DNA of 29,136 nucleotides from CABQCM01 sp965145485 (GCA_965145485.1 CBCTCU010000035.1:1-29136); one strand, 5' to 3'; shown: positions 15,702 to 24,340, numbered from the stretch's first letter. The notes: a model not told the origin generated them from the sequence alone. Made by a program: numbers and translations.

Positions 15702-18700
15702 TTACAGCGGACGGGTATTGTCCTCTGGATGGTCCGAATCGTCTTGCTCGTTAGAGGGAGTATTGGCGCCCTCTTCCGGCTTTGTCTGCGCCTGATCCTG
15801 AATGGATTGCAGGAACCGGCCGAACTGCTCGGGGTCAAAGCCATCGATAATATTGGGGGCATCGGCGCTGCTTTGCTCCGGCTGCGCCGCTTCTTCGGCA
15901 CCGACGGGCGGCTGCTCCTCCGGCTGAGGCGGTTCCGGCTGGGTTGGCCGGAAAGCGGCAAACCCGGTAGAGGGCTGCGTGCGGCTGTCGCGGATGCGCG
16001 GAGGGGTTACCCCGCCGGTATAGGGGTCGTCATGCCGTGGCTCGGGGCGCGGCCGGTCGGGGCTGGGGGTAAATTCGTCCATCGAATAATTGGCGGGGCG
16101 AATGCCGTGCTCCATAATGCTGGTGGAATCGCCCGACGGCCCGGCCTGAGGCTCCGGCCGGCGCGGCTGCTCTGCCGGCGGCTGGGGCGCAACGTCCTGC
16201 TCCGGCGGCCGGTTGCCCTCTGGGGTGGGCGCGGCGGGGGGATTGGCTATCACGAAACCGGAGGAGGGTTTCGTGTCCGGCCCGTAGACCGGGGGCTTGG
16301 CGCCGCCGAACGCATTCCCGCCAGTCAGGCGGGCGGCGCGCTCGAGCTCCAGGTCAATGAGGGCGTCCTGCTTTTTATAACGATAATAGAAGTAGGTGAT
16401 GAGCAGATAAACCAGGGTGATACCGGCGCACACAACGGTGATGAGGATACCCATCGACAGGCCGGGGGTATCGTATTCAAAGCGGATGGTGTGCTCTCCC
16501 TCCGGTACAAGGACGGCCATAAAGCCGACGTTGACCTTCTCGATTTCCACCGGTTCCCCATCCACGGTCGCCGACCAGCCCGAGTCGTAGGGGATGCTAT
16601 AGAACACCAGGTTCTCTCTCTCCATATCGATCTCACTGGTAAAGCCCCGGCTGTCGGTGGTAAACGAATCGGCCGCATTAGCCGCCCGGTCGAGGCAGCT
16701 TTGACGATAGGTGTATTCATCGAAGCTAGGGGTATAATTCCCGGTGTTTTCCACAGGGTTTCCGTGACTGTCAAAGGTCATGCTGCCATCGGCCTTGGAG
16801 TTGTAATCCTTTAAAATATGGCTGTATTTTTCGATCTGTTCATCATCCAGCAGCATGGCCTCGAGCAACAGGAACTGACGGTTTTTCTCGCTGAAGGAGT
16901 CGCAGTATTCGTAATCCATATAATAATCGTAGGTGAATCCATAGGGGATAAAGTATTCATTCTCGTAGATGGCAAAACCGTCCTGCGTGGTGACCGGGTC
17001 GCCGCTGAAGCCCGGCATGACGGCGTAAGTGCCATACTCGTCTTCCTTGCCGAACTTGTTGGATTCCGAGCCGTTGTCGGCCACCGCGTCAAACATATAC
17101 TTGACCGACAGGAAGGAACGCAGGGGATAGTTTTCCGGCTCCGGACGTGAGCCGACCACGCGCTCCACCCCGACATAATCGTAAAATTCAAAGATGGAAT
17201 CGGGCACAATGCTATGAAATGCCTGGATACCCGACACGCCCAGGTACATGGCCACGTTGTCCATGCCGTTGTACACGTCAATACGGAAGTCGTCCAAATC
17301 CCTTAGCGGCTGATCCTCCAGAGTGATGTTGCTTTCCAGCAGGGAGGGGATGATATAATTTTTGGTGTTATAGCCATAGGTTTTCCCGCTGCCGATGAAG
17401 AAGGCGGCGTACAGCACCGACAGGACGCAGACCGACGTAATGGCCGTGCGGGTAAAGACCTGGGTGGATTTTTTGCGAAGCTGGAGCAGCACAAACATGA
17501 CGATCAGCCCGGCAACCGCGATGGCGCAGCTGACCCAGAAGAGCTCGGACAGGTTTTTGTCGTACAGGCCGAAATCGTCCAGGCTAAGCTCCCCGCTGAG
17601 GCTGGTGGGGAAGAAGCCGACGACCAGAATGATCGCGAGGGTGATCCCGGCCGTCCATTTAAAGGCGGAAGACCAGTTGATCTGTTCATCCTCCAGCCCC
17701 TTGCAGGTGGCGAGCACCATCATCAGAATGGGCATATAGAACCACCTGGCATAATAAGCGTAGTTGAAGGCGTAGAAGGCGCTGTTTAGGATGGGGATAA
17801 AGGCCATAAAAGCCAAAATGCAGATGATGCGGCGCAGCCAGGTGCCCTTTTTGGCCTGCAGCCAGCCGATGACCCCGACCATGCTGAAGACCGGAAGCCA
17901 GCCCGCGACCGACGACCATTTGACGTCGGCGCTGGTAAAGAAAGCGGGGCGCGCCGGCAGCTCGGGCGGGAAGAAAAAGCTTTGGAAGATATAAGCGGGG
18001 ATCTGGTTGCGGCTGTAGAGGATTCCCCCCCAGCCAAGCGGGTAGGAGCTCACCCGATTGTTTTGCAGCACCATGAGGGCGGAGGGCAACAGGATAACCG
18101 CCCCAAGCCCGACGCCAAGCAGGGATTCGAGGGCGACTTGGAAGAATTTTGCCGTCGTAACCTTCCAATCGCCCGAGAGCACCCGCAAAATATAATACAA
18201 AAAGAGGAAGACCACCATGCCGGCGAAGAAAAAGTAATTGGACACCGCGCAAATGGTGACCATAATGAGAAAGAATCCCCGGCGGTTTTCCACCATCAGG
18301 TGCTCCAGCGCCAGCAGCAGGAGCGGGAAAAAGACGATGGCCTCGTGGAAATGGTTAAAGAAAATATTGTACACCGAAAAGCCGGAGAAGGCGTATAGCA
18401 GCCCGCCGAGCAGGGCAAACTGCTTGTTTTTGACAAACCGGGTCAGGAAACAGTAGGCGGTCAGGGAGGCGCAGGAGAATTTTAATATCAGCAGCGGCCC
18501 CATCAGGTGGGGGACAAAATCGGTCGGGAAAGGAATGGTCAGCCAGAAAAAGGGGCTTCCCAGCAGATAGAAGCTGTAGGAGCCGATAAAGTTGGTGCCG
18601 AGATCGGTGCCGAAATCCCAATACCAGTTGCCCGCGCGCACGGCCTCGTGAGCCAATTTGTAGAAAGGCACCTGCTGGGCGTCAAAATCCCCATAAAAAA

Positions 18701-18824
18701 GGAAATACCCCTGATCCATGACAATATAGGGGATAAAGAAGCAAGCCGCCACCAGCAGGGCGATACAGAACGACTGCCAGTAGTATTCCTTTGGTTTCGT
18801 CAGCGAGTTAGGCCCAGTGCGCAT
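15702..18824 (-). CDS. YfhO-family membrane protein with long disordered cytoplasmic tail
   Basis: 1040 aa. Residues 1 to about 480 contain a series of hydrophobic helices with the YfhO/GT-C pattern: YGDFDAQQVPFY early in the first outer loop, where acidic residues are expected to be catalytic, LGTNFIGSYSFYLLGSPF, and FSGFSVYNIFFNHFHEAIVFFPLLLLALE. A large extracellular domain (about 500-780, ending VDGEPVEIEKVNVGFMAV) and a last helix (about 790-812) follow. YfhO proteins transfer sugars from undecaprenyl phosphate to envelope polymers, fitting the adjacent GT2. Unusual is a roughly 226-residue Pro/Glu/Gln-rich tail after YRYKKQ, with two similar blocks TKPSSGFV and TQPSTGFA; typical YfhO proteins end near the last helix. 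The promoter is at 18939-18967; the ATG is preceded by GAGAGG at 10 bases. Confidence 0.92.
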   Translation of the reverse strand: MRTGPNSLTKPKEYYWQSFCIALLVAACFFIPYIVMDQGYFLFYGDFDAQQVPFYKLAHEAVRAGNWYWDFGTDLGTNFIGSYSFYLLGSPFFWLTIPFPTDFVPHLMGPLLILKFSCASLTAYCFLTRFVKNKQFALLGGLLYAFSGFSVYNIFFNHFHEAIVFFPLLLLALEHLMVENRRGFFLIMVTICAVSNYFFFAGMVVFLFLYYILRVLSGDWKVTTAKFFQVALESLLGVGLGAVILLPSALMVLQNNRVSSYPLGWGGILYSRNQIPAYIFQSFFFPPELPARPAFFTSADVKWSSVAGWLPVFSMVGVIGWLQAKKGTWLRRIICILAFMAFIPILNSAFYAFNYAYYARWFYMPILMMVLATCKGLEDEQINWSSAFKWTAGITLAIILVVGFFPTSLSGELSLDDFGLYDKNLSELFWVSCAIAVAGLIVMFVLLQLRKKSTQVFTRTAITSVCVLSVLYAAFFIGSGKTYGYNTKNYIIPSLLESNITLEDQPLRDLDDFRIDVYNGMDNVAMYLGVSGIQAFHSIVPDSIFEFYDYVGVERVVGSRPEPENYPLRSFLSVKYMFDAVADNGSESNKFGKEDEYGTYAVMPGFSGDPVTTQDGFAIYENEYFIPYGFTYDYYMDYEYCDSFSEKNRQFLLLEAMLLDDEQIEKYSHILKDYNSKADGSMTFDSHGNPVENTGNYTPSFDEYTYRQSCLDRAANAADSFTTDSRGFTSEIDMERENLVFYSIPYDSGWSATVDGEPVEIEKVNVGFMAVLVPEGEHTIRFEYDTPGLSMGILITVVCAGITLVYLLITYFYYRYKKQDALIDLELERAARLTGGNAFGGAKPPVYGPDTKPSSGFVIANPPAAPTPEGNRPPEQDVAPQPPAEQPRRPEPQAGPSGDSTSIMEHGIRPANYSMDEFTPSPDRPRPEPRHDDPYTGGVTPPRIRDSRTQPSTGFAAFRPTQPEPPQPEEQPPVGAEEAAQPEQSSADAPNIIDGFDPEQFGRFLQSIQDQAQTKPEEGANTPSNEQDDSDHPEDNTRPL

Positions 18825-18938
18825 GATTCACAACCTCTCTTTGCAATCGTTTCCCCCGCGGAATACGGGGATGGGGCCGAGCCGGCTGATTGGTGACACG
18901 ACACGAATCCAAGCCGCTCAGAACCAAAATTTATATTC

Positions 18939-18967
18939 ATTATAGCACACTCCCGCCAAAGTGGCAA
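18939..18967 (-). promoter_or_regulatory. Sigma-A promoter of the yfhO/GT2 operon
   Basis: Minus strand: TTGCCA (18962-18967), 17-base spacer, TATAAT (18939-18944) with an upstream TG extension (TGCTATAAT). Leader about 108 nt. Confidence 0.85.
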
Positions 18968-18989
18968 CCCTTTTCCTGCGCATGAGGTG

Positions 18990-19014
18990 AGGGGAGAGAG
19001 AAGCTTCTCTCCCC
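18990..19014. repeat. GA/CT-rich hairpin downstream of mtaB
   Basis: GGGGAGAG pairs with CTCTCCCC around AGAAGCTT. There is no T-run, so it is not an obvious terminator; it lies between mtaB and the yfhO promoter. A second dyad GGCCGGAC/GTCCGGCC is at about 19053-19092. Confidence 0.4.
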
Positions 19015-19147
19015 CGTCCGGATGCGGAAAAACAAGGAAAGACATACCGGCCCCGGCCGGACCCCCTCTCGGGTGATAGCTCTGTCCGGCCGGCTGTTGA
19101 ATCCCAAGATAGCCCTTCGAGAAAGGAAAGTAGCCGCAAACAACCGG

Positions 19148-20476
19148 TCAACCGGCCGGAGGGGGAGCGGTCGTCCCCTCCTCGGTTACGGCGGGGATTC
19201 CGACGCATTCCTCCCCATCCACGCCGGTGATGCGGATGGGCACCATCTGGCCGGGCGACGCTGATTTACAGCCAATGCGGACAGGGGTATAATTGGCGGT
19301 AAAGCCGTGCGACAGGCCGTCCGCCCCTCTGGCCTCGAGCAGCACCTCTTCCACCCGGCCGACCTGGGCGGACAAAAACCGGCGGGTTCTCCGGCTGGCC
19401 GCTTCCATCATGGCGTGGCTGCGCCGCTGCTTCTCGGCGCTCGAGATCTGCCCCTGCGCCTTAGCTGCCGGCGTCCCCTCCCGCCGGGAATAGGCAAACA
19501 CATGCACCTTGGCAAACCCGATGTCCTCTACAAAAAATAGCGACTGGGCAAATTCCTCCGCCGTTTCGCCGGGAAAGCCGACCATGACGTCGGTGGTGAT
19601 GGCGCAGCCGTCCTCCCCGCCAAAGCGCTCGCGCAGCGTCTGGCAAAGCGAGCGGTAAAAGGCCGTGTCGTAGTGCCGGTTCATCCGGCGCAGGGTAGCG
19701 TCGCAGCCCGACTGGAGAGATAGATGAAACTGCGGGCAGAGCTTTTTGCAGCTCGAAAGCCGTTCGATGATTCCCTGCGTGAGCTGGTCCGGCTCGAGCG
19801 AGCCCAGGCGAATTCTTTGAAGTTCGCTCGCCCTTGCCGCCGCTTCGACCGCGTCGGCAAGGTCATAGTCCTCCCCGCCATAGGCCGAGAGGTTGATGCC
19901 GACGAGCACGGCTTCCCGAAAACCGCGCCCGGCCAGGGCGCGCGCCTCTTCCTCGATGGCCTCCAACGGTTTGGAGCGCACCCGACCGCGGGCGGTGGGG
20001 ATGATGCAGTATGAGCAAAAGCGGTTGCAGCCGTCCTCTATTTTAATGTAAGCCCTGCTGCGCTCGCCAAAGCCGTCGGGGGTAAGAGGGGAAATCTGCC
20101 CCGCGTGAGGCGGAATGTCGACCACCCGCCCGCCGGTCGACATGCGGCGCCTCAGCAGAGCGATGATGCGGTCGTTTCCGGCGTTGCCCGTGATAATGTC
20201 CGCCTCGGCCAGGGCGGCGGCCCGGTCGGGAAAGGCCTGCGGCATGCAGCCGGTGAGGATCAGCACGGCCGATGGGTGCTCCCTGCGCAGCCTGCGCAGG
20301 GCCTGCCGGTCCTTGCGGTCGCTCTCGGCGGTGACGGTACAGGAATTGAGCACCACCACGTCGGGATGCTCCGCGAGAGGGACGGTCTGGATGCCCTCTT
20401 GTTGAAACAGGCGGGACAAAGCCTGCGTTTCATATTGATTGACCTTGCAGCCCAGGGTATAGAATCCCACCGTCAC
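19148..20476 (-). CDS. mtaB: tRNA (N6-threonylcarbamoyladenosine-37-C2)-methylthiotransferase MtaB
   Basis: 442 aa from GTG at 20476, chosen because TTGGAGGAATT stands upstream and family members begin M.V.F.TLGCKVNQYE. The frame stays open 174 codons further up but runs antisense through another gene. MtaB is a radical-SAM enzyme that converts t6A to ms2t6A at position 37 of tRNAs reading ANN codons. The N-terminal MTTase domain has cysteines 10, 46 and 77 for the auxiliary cluster (NSCTVT, LTGCMPQ). The radical-SAM cluster motif is CNRFCSYC (150, 154, 157). The C-terminal TRAM domain spans about 375-435. GRVRSKPLEAIEEE and VMVGFPGET are further family motifs. It is transcribed alone from 20516-20544. 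Confidence 0.95.
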   Translation of the reverse strand: MTVGFYTLGCKVNQYETQALSRLFQQEGIQTVPLAEHPDVVVLNSCTVTAESDRKDRQALRRLRREHPSAVLILTGCMPQAFPDRAAALAEADIITGNAGNDRIIALLRRRMSTGGRVVDIPPHAGQISPLTPDGFGERSRAYIKIEDGCNRFCSYCIIPTARGRVRSKPLEAIEEEARALAGRGFREAVLVGINLSAYGGEDYDLADAVEAAARASELQRIRLGSLEPDQLTQGIIERLSSCKKLCPQFHLSLQSGCDATLRRMNRHYDTAFYRSLCQTLRERFGGEDGCAITTDVMVGFPGETAEEFAQSLFFVEDIGFAKVHVFAYSRREGTPAAKAQGQISSAEKQRRSHAMMEAASRRTRRFLSAQVGRVEEVLLEARGADGLSHGFTANYTPVRIGCKSASPGQMVPIRITGVDGEECVGIPAVTEEGTTAPPPAG

Positions 20477-20515
20477 GGCTTCAATTCCTCCAATAATCGC
20501 AATTTTATGGGTCTC

Positions 20516-20544
20516 ATTATAGATCAAATCACAAAGAATTACAA
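20516..20544 (-). promoter_or_regulatory. Promoter of mtaB
   Basis: Minus strand: TTGTAA (20539-20544), 17-base spacer, TATAAT (20516-20521). It stands back to back with the plus-strand promoter at 20551-20580, only 6 bases between the two -35 elements. Confidence 0.75.
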
Positions 20545-20550
20545 CCGCTA

Positions 20551-20580
20551 TTGACAGAATCCGCTGCCATCTGGTATCAT
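20551..20580 (+). promoter_or_regulatory. Promoter of the HPr-like/DUF4830/rsuA operon
   Basis: TTGACA (20551-20556), 18-base spacer, TATCAT (20575-20580). Start near 20587, leader about 134 nt, in which no known riboswitch or terminator was seen. Confidence 0.7.
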
Positions 20581-20720
20581 CCATAGATAGCGATGACGCG
20601 CCCGAACGCAGGGCAGTCGCTGGATACGGGGCGTCCACCGTTTTGGATAACGTTTGCAGCGCCCGGATACAATACCGGTGTGCTGTGGGACATGCCTCAG
20701 GAAAGGAATGACCGACAAGA

Positions 20721-20951
20721 ATGGTAGAGAAAAAAATCCACGTCAACAGTCTTGACGAGGCCCGTATGCTGGTCAACAACACGATGTTATGCGATTTTGA
20801 CATCGACCTGGTGAGCGGCCGGTATGTCGTGGACGCCAAGTCCATCATGGGGGTATTCAGCCTGGAGCGGGACCGTCCCGTGATCCTGCGTGCGGACTGC
20901 CGCGAGGACGATCCTTTCTTTGAAAAAATTGCAAGCCTGATCGTGGAATGA
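20721..20951 (+). CDS. HPr-like protein lacking the active-site histidine
   Basis: 76 aa, slightly shorter than HPr (85-88 aa). HPr is the phosphocarrier of the sugar PTS and, through its regulatory serine, a co-effector of CcpA. Here the loop that should read GLHARPA is SLDEARM (residues 10-16), so the phospho-accepting His15 is absent. The regulatory region is well kept: AKSIMGVFSL with Ser41 in the place of Ser46. Phosphotransfer from enzyme I should therefore be impossible, while serine phosphorylation remains conceivable. First gene of an operon with a DUF4830 protein and rsuA. The ribosome site AGGAAAGG is rather far (about 14 bases) from this ATG. Confidence 0.85.
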   Translation: MVEKKIHVNSLDEARMLVNNTMLCDFDIDLVSGRYVVDAKSIMGVFSLERDRPVILRADCREDDPFFEKIASLIVE

Positions 20952-21012
20952 AATGAAAAAAGCGGGCATAGGATGAAGTGATGAAGTATCACCGCCAAGG
21001 GAGAGGTGTCCT

Positions 21013-21519
21013 ATGTTTCTGTCGCTCAAGTGCAACAAGCGCATCCTTATCGTCACCATTGCGGCCGTTGTGGCCATCGTCGCGCTGTGTTTGCTCGATT
21101 CGATGCTGGCAGCTCCCGCAAAAGATGGCGGCGACGTCTCCTCCATGCAGGTGGCGGCCGCCGACGACACCGAGCGGGTGCAGTTCCTCGCGCAGTATGG
21201 GTGGACGGTTTCGCCCACCCCTGCCGAGGTCTACGAGGTGGAGATACCGCAGACCTTTGACGAGATTTATGAAATGTACAACGATCTCCAGCGCAGCCAG
21301 GGGTTTGATCTGAGCGCCTACCGCGGCATGCGGGTCAAGCGCTGGAGCTATGATATTACCAATTATCCCGACGGGATCCGGGATGTGCGGGCCAACCTGC
21401 TGGTGTACAACGACAAGCTCATCGGCGGGGATATCTGCAGCTTGGAGAGCGACGGATTCCTGCACGGGTTCCGCTCGACCGGCACCGGCATTGCCAACAT
21501 GGCCGGGATTTTTTCATAA
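21013..21519 (+). CDS. Membrane-anchored DUF4830 domain protein
   Basis: 168 aa. One N-terminal hydrophobic segment (about 10-34, ILIVTIAAVVAIVALCLLD) acts as anchor or uncleaved signal, placing the rest outside. The C-terminal domain (about 53-167) has the DUF4830 features: ERVQFLAQYGWTVSPTP, EIPQTFDEIYEMYNDLQRSQGFDLSAYRG, then YPDG..DVRANLLVYNDKLIGGDICS. The function is unknown; the family is common in gut Clostridia. Good ribosome site (GGAGAGGTG). It is the middle gene of the operon, 61 bases after the HPr-like gene and 32 before rsuA. Confidence 0.85.
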   Translation: MFLSLKCNKRILIVTIAAVVAIVALCLLDSMLAAPAKDGGDVSSMQVAAADDTERVQFLAQYGWTVSPTPAEVYEVEIPQTFDEIYEMYNDLQRSQGFDLSAYRGMRVKRWSYDITNYPDGIRDVRANLLVYNDKLIGGDICSLESDGFLHGFRSTGTGIANMAGIFS

Positions 21520-21551
21520 GGCCGCGCCCGGCCGACAAAGGGGATGAGGAT

Positions 21552-22316
21552 GTGGAAAGCCGGCAAATCCGTCTCGACCGGCTGCTTTCCGGCCAGCTTG
21601 GCCTTGCGCGCAGAGAGGCAAAGCTGCTCTGCCGGCAAGGGCGGGTCAGTGTGGACGGCACCCCCGTCCGCTCGAGCGAGCAGAAAGTCGATCCGTATGC
21701 TCAACAGGTTTGCCTGGATGGTCGGCAACTGTGCTATCGGGCGTTCGTTTATTTGATGCTGAACAAACCGGCGGGGATGTTGTCGGCCAGCCGGGACGCC
21801 GCCCGGGCGACCGTGGCCGATTTGGTCCCCGCGGAATTTTCCCATCGCGCCCTTTTTCCGGTGGGGCGGCTGGACAAGGACACCACCGGGCTGCTGCTCC
21901 TCACCGACGACGGGGATACGGCCCACCGGCTGCTCTCCCCCCGCCGCCATGTGGAAAAGGTTTATGAGGCGTTGCTCGACGGCCCTTTGCCCGACGGCGC
22001 TCTCAAGGCTTTCAGGCAGGGGATGGTCCTGGCCGACGGCTCGGTCTGCCAACCGGCGGGGCTGTCGGTGGTCACGCCGGGGGACAAGCCTTTGGTGCGG
22101 GTTGCCCTGACCGAAGGGATGTACCATCAGATCAAGCGGATGTTCGGGGTGCTCGGCCTGGGGGTGGAGGCGCTGCGCCGGGTCTCCATGGGGCCTTTGG
22201 CGTTGGACCCCGCTCTTGCCCCGGGGGAATGCCGGGAGCTGACCGAGGAGGAGCGCCGCCTGCTTCTGGAGGCTGCGGCGGGGGATCAAGCCGACTCGTC
22301 CGCTGCCGGCGGATAG
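21552..22316 (+). CDS. rsuA: RsuA-type 16S rRNA pseudouridine synthase
   Basis: 254 aa. RsuA-family enzymes isomerise U516 of 16S rRNA in the small-subunit precursor. An S4-type RNA-binding domain (residues 5-60, RLDRLLSGQLGLARREAKLLCRQG) is followed by the synthase core: YLMLNKPAGMLSA, then GRLDKDTTGLLLLTDDG with catalytic Asp108, then RVALTEGMYHQIKRMF. The start is a GTG after GGGGATGAGG; nearby ATGs are in other frames. Third gene of the operon. A Gly/Ala-rich C-terminal end (AAAGDQADSSAAGG) carries no known motif. Assignment to RsuA rather than RluB/E/F rests on length and context. Confidence 0.93.
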   Translation: MESRQIRLDRLLSGQLGLARREAKLLCRQGRVSVDGTPVRSSEQKVDPYAQQVCLDGRQLCYRAFVYLMLNKPAGMLSASRDAARATVADLVPAEFSHRALFPVGRLDKDTTGLLLLTDDGDTAHRLLSPRRHVEKVYEALLDGPLPDGALKAFRQGMVLADGSVCQPAGLSVVTPGDKPLVRVALTEGMYHQIKRMFGVLGLGVEALRRVSMGPLALDPALAPGECRELTEEERRLLLEAAAGDQADSSAAGG

Positions 22317-22541
22317 CGTTTTTCCCTCTTGGGCTACCGGCAGGGTCGCTGCCAGAAAGCGCGGGCGGCATGCGTCGGCTTCACGGGAACCGGTTGCTGG
22401 CGGGAAGGGCTGCTTTGTGGCCGCGCCGACTCGATTCGACGCAAAAATCCGGCCCGGGGCCCTGCAAAATTTATACAAATTGTCTTTTTTGTCGTGAAAA
22501 CTATCTAAGGCGCATCTCTAAAGTTTAGTGAATTGTCTCAC

Positions 22542-22570
22542 TTGCAATGGAAAGGGATATTTGCTATAAT
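22542..22570 (+). promoter_or_regulatory. Strong promoter of the ABC ATPase gene
   Basis: TTGCAA (22542-22547), 17-base spacer, consensus TATAAT (22565-22570). Start near 22577, leader about 60 nt, followed by the strong ribosome site TAGGAGG. Confidence 0.85.
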
Positions 22571-22637
22571 CATACCTGTTATTTCATAAAGTGCGTTGGT
22601 ATCGAAAGATGCTTTGATTAATTTAGGAGGTTGTTCT

Positions 22638-23780
22638 ATGGCAAGTCTTTCGCTTCGTAACATCGGGAAGAAATACCCGGGCGGCGTGATGGCCGTATCG
22701 GATTTCAATCTCGAAATCAAAGATAAGGAATTTATCGTCCTTGTCGGTCCGTCGGGCTGTGGTAAGTCCACCACCCTGCGTATGATCGCGGGCTTGGAGG
22801 AGATCACCGAGGGCGAGTTGTATATTGGCGACCGCCTGGTCAACGATGTCGCGCCGAAGGACCGCGATATCGCCATGGTGTTCCAGAACTACGCTCTGTA
22901 TCCCCATATGACCGTTTTCGGCAACATGGCCTTTGGTCTGAAGCTGCGCAAGACCCCGAAGGAGGAGATCAAGCGCCGCGTCGAAGAGGCCGCCCGCGCG
23001 CTGGAAATTGAACATCTGCTCGACCGTAAGCCCAAGGCTCTGTCGGGCGGTCAGCGTCAGCGTGTCGCGCTGGGGCGTGCCATCGTGCGTGACCCGAAGG
23101 TCTTCCTGCTGGACGAACCTCTTTCCAACCTCGACGCCAAGCTGCGCGCGCAGATGCGCACCGAGATCTCCAAGCTGCACCAGAAGATTGGCACCACCTT
23201 TATTTACGTTACCCACGACCAGACCGAGGCTATGACCATGGCCAACCGCATCGTGGTCATGAAGGACGGCTACATTCAGCAGGTCGATACCCCGCAGCAC
23301 CTGTATGACCGCCCCTGCAACGTCTTTGTGGCCGGCTTTATCGGTTCCCCGCAGATGAACTTTGTCGACGCCAAGCTGCTGGAGGAAAACGGCACCTTCT
23401 TTGTTGAGTTCGGCTCGGAGGATACCAAGACCCGCCCGGGCGTCAAGTACAAGATCAAGCTCCCGGCGGAGAAGAACTACCGTGATCGCCTGGTTCCCTA
23501 CATCGACAAAGAGGTTATGTTTGGTATCCGCCCCGAAAACATCCACGATGAGGAAATGTATCTCTCCACCATGCCGGATGGCATTGTCGAGGCGAAGGTC
23601 GAGGTTACCGAGCTCATGGGCGCTGAGATTTACCTTTATGTCGATTGCGAGGGCTACAGCCTGACTGCCCGCGTGTCGCCAAATTCCACCGCTCGTTCGG
23701 GCGATGTCATTAAGATTGCTATTGATCCCACCAAGATCCACCTGTTTGATAAGGAAACCGAAAAGACCATCTGTAACTAA
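22638..23780 (+). CDS. ugpC: Multi-sugar ABC transporter ATP-binding protein (MsmK/UgpC/MalK type)
   Basis: 380 aa from the ATG at 22638, which follows TAGGAGG at 7 bases. Complete ABC ATPase: Walker A GPSGCGKST (37-45), Q-loop FQNYALYPHMTV, signature LSGGQRQRVALGRA, Walker B VFLLDEPLSNLDAKLR and switch His in YVTHDQ, then a C-terminal OB-fold (TOBE) domain (about 240-378) with GIRPENIHDEE, as in MalK/MsmK, where it contacts permeases and regulators. No binding protein or permease lies nearby: like MsmK of streptococci it probably energises several sugar importers encoded elsewhere. Codon use (strong bias to AAG, CGC, CTG, ATC) together with the promoter and ribosome site suggests high expression. 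Confidence 0.95.
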   Translation: MASLSLRNIGKKYPGGVMAVSDFNLEIKDKEFIVLVGPSGCGKSTTLRMIAGLEEITEGELYIGDRLVNDVAPKDRDIAMVFQNYALYPHMTVFGNMAFGLKLRKTPKEEIKRRVEEAARALEIEHLLDRKPKALSGGQRQRVALGRAIVRDPKVFLLDEPLSNLDAKLRAQMRTEISKLHQKIGTTFIYVTHDQTEAMTMANRIVVMKDGYIQQVDTPQHLYDRPCNVFVAGFIGSPQMNFVDAKLLEENGTFFVEFGSEDTKTRPGVKYKIKLPAEKNYRDRLVPYIDKEVMFGIRPENIHDEEMYLSTMPDGIVEAKVEVTELMGAEIYLYVDCEGYSLTARVSPNSTARSGDVIKIAIDPTKIHLFDKETEKTICN

Positions 23781-23792
23781 TATCTGCTACAT

Positions 23793-23827
23793 AACCGTCC
23801 CGGCAGTAGTCGGGGCGGTTTTTTTAT
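23793..23827 (+). terminator. Terminator of the ABC ATPase gene
   Basis: AACCGTCCCG (23793-23802) pairs with CGGGGCGGTT (23811-23820), then continuous T. It starts 12 bases after the stop. Confidence 0.92.
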
Positions 23828-23954
23828 GTTGGAGCATCCTGCGTCCAAGCGTCATCAAGGAAATAGAGGGAACTTACCAAACCCGTATCGTGATGAAATG
23901 AGTTATAAACGCGATTGCCTAATGACCAGCCATGCTATCATCCTAGTTTGAGGA

Positions 23955-24340
23955 TAGCGGGCATAGGGTGCGGCGATAGAACTTGGTGTCTCTTGGCAGG
24001 GCGTACCATTCGTTGGCTGTATGGATTCTTTGAAAGCTCTGGTTGCCGAGGGGATGGGTTGTTTTCGTGTGATGGCTCCGCCTCTATTTGCAGAGGAGCA
24101 CTTTAGCCAACCGCTTTGTAAAAATATAGGCTTCACTAACGACGGCAAACGATCGGTGACGGCCCGCATTGTTATTGACCCATAGGGCGCGGTGGGGCAT
24201 GGGATGCGGCGATACCATTCGATGCTCCTTGCAAGACTGAGCCGGCGGCAGCCGTTTTGAAAGTGTGGCCTGCGTCGGTGTGATTCGGATTTGTGCGGCT
24301 GGTTGTACTGCCGCCAGCTTTGTGATTTCCCGCAGGGCTG
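23955..24340. repeat. Decayed direct repeat in a gene-free region
   Basis: No convincing gene lies in 23828-24350. Two segments about 230 bases apart share GGGCATaGGgTGCGGCGATA (near 23960 and 24196; two differences in about 20) and, further on in each, TTTGAAAG followed by a GC-rich stretch. Short minus-strand reading frames through both copies give related peptides (FKESIQP...SSIAAPYARYPQ and FKTAAAG...NGIAASHAPPRP). It may be an old duplicated intergenic element or transposon debris; not identified. Confidence 0.4.

Noticed and set aside
20477..20998. 174-codon N-terminal extension of MtaB
   Set aside because: It runs antisense through the HPr-like gene and its promoter, has no MtaB-like sequence, and a GTG with GGAGG upstream gives the normal protein.
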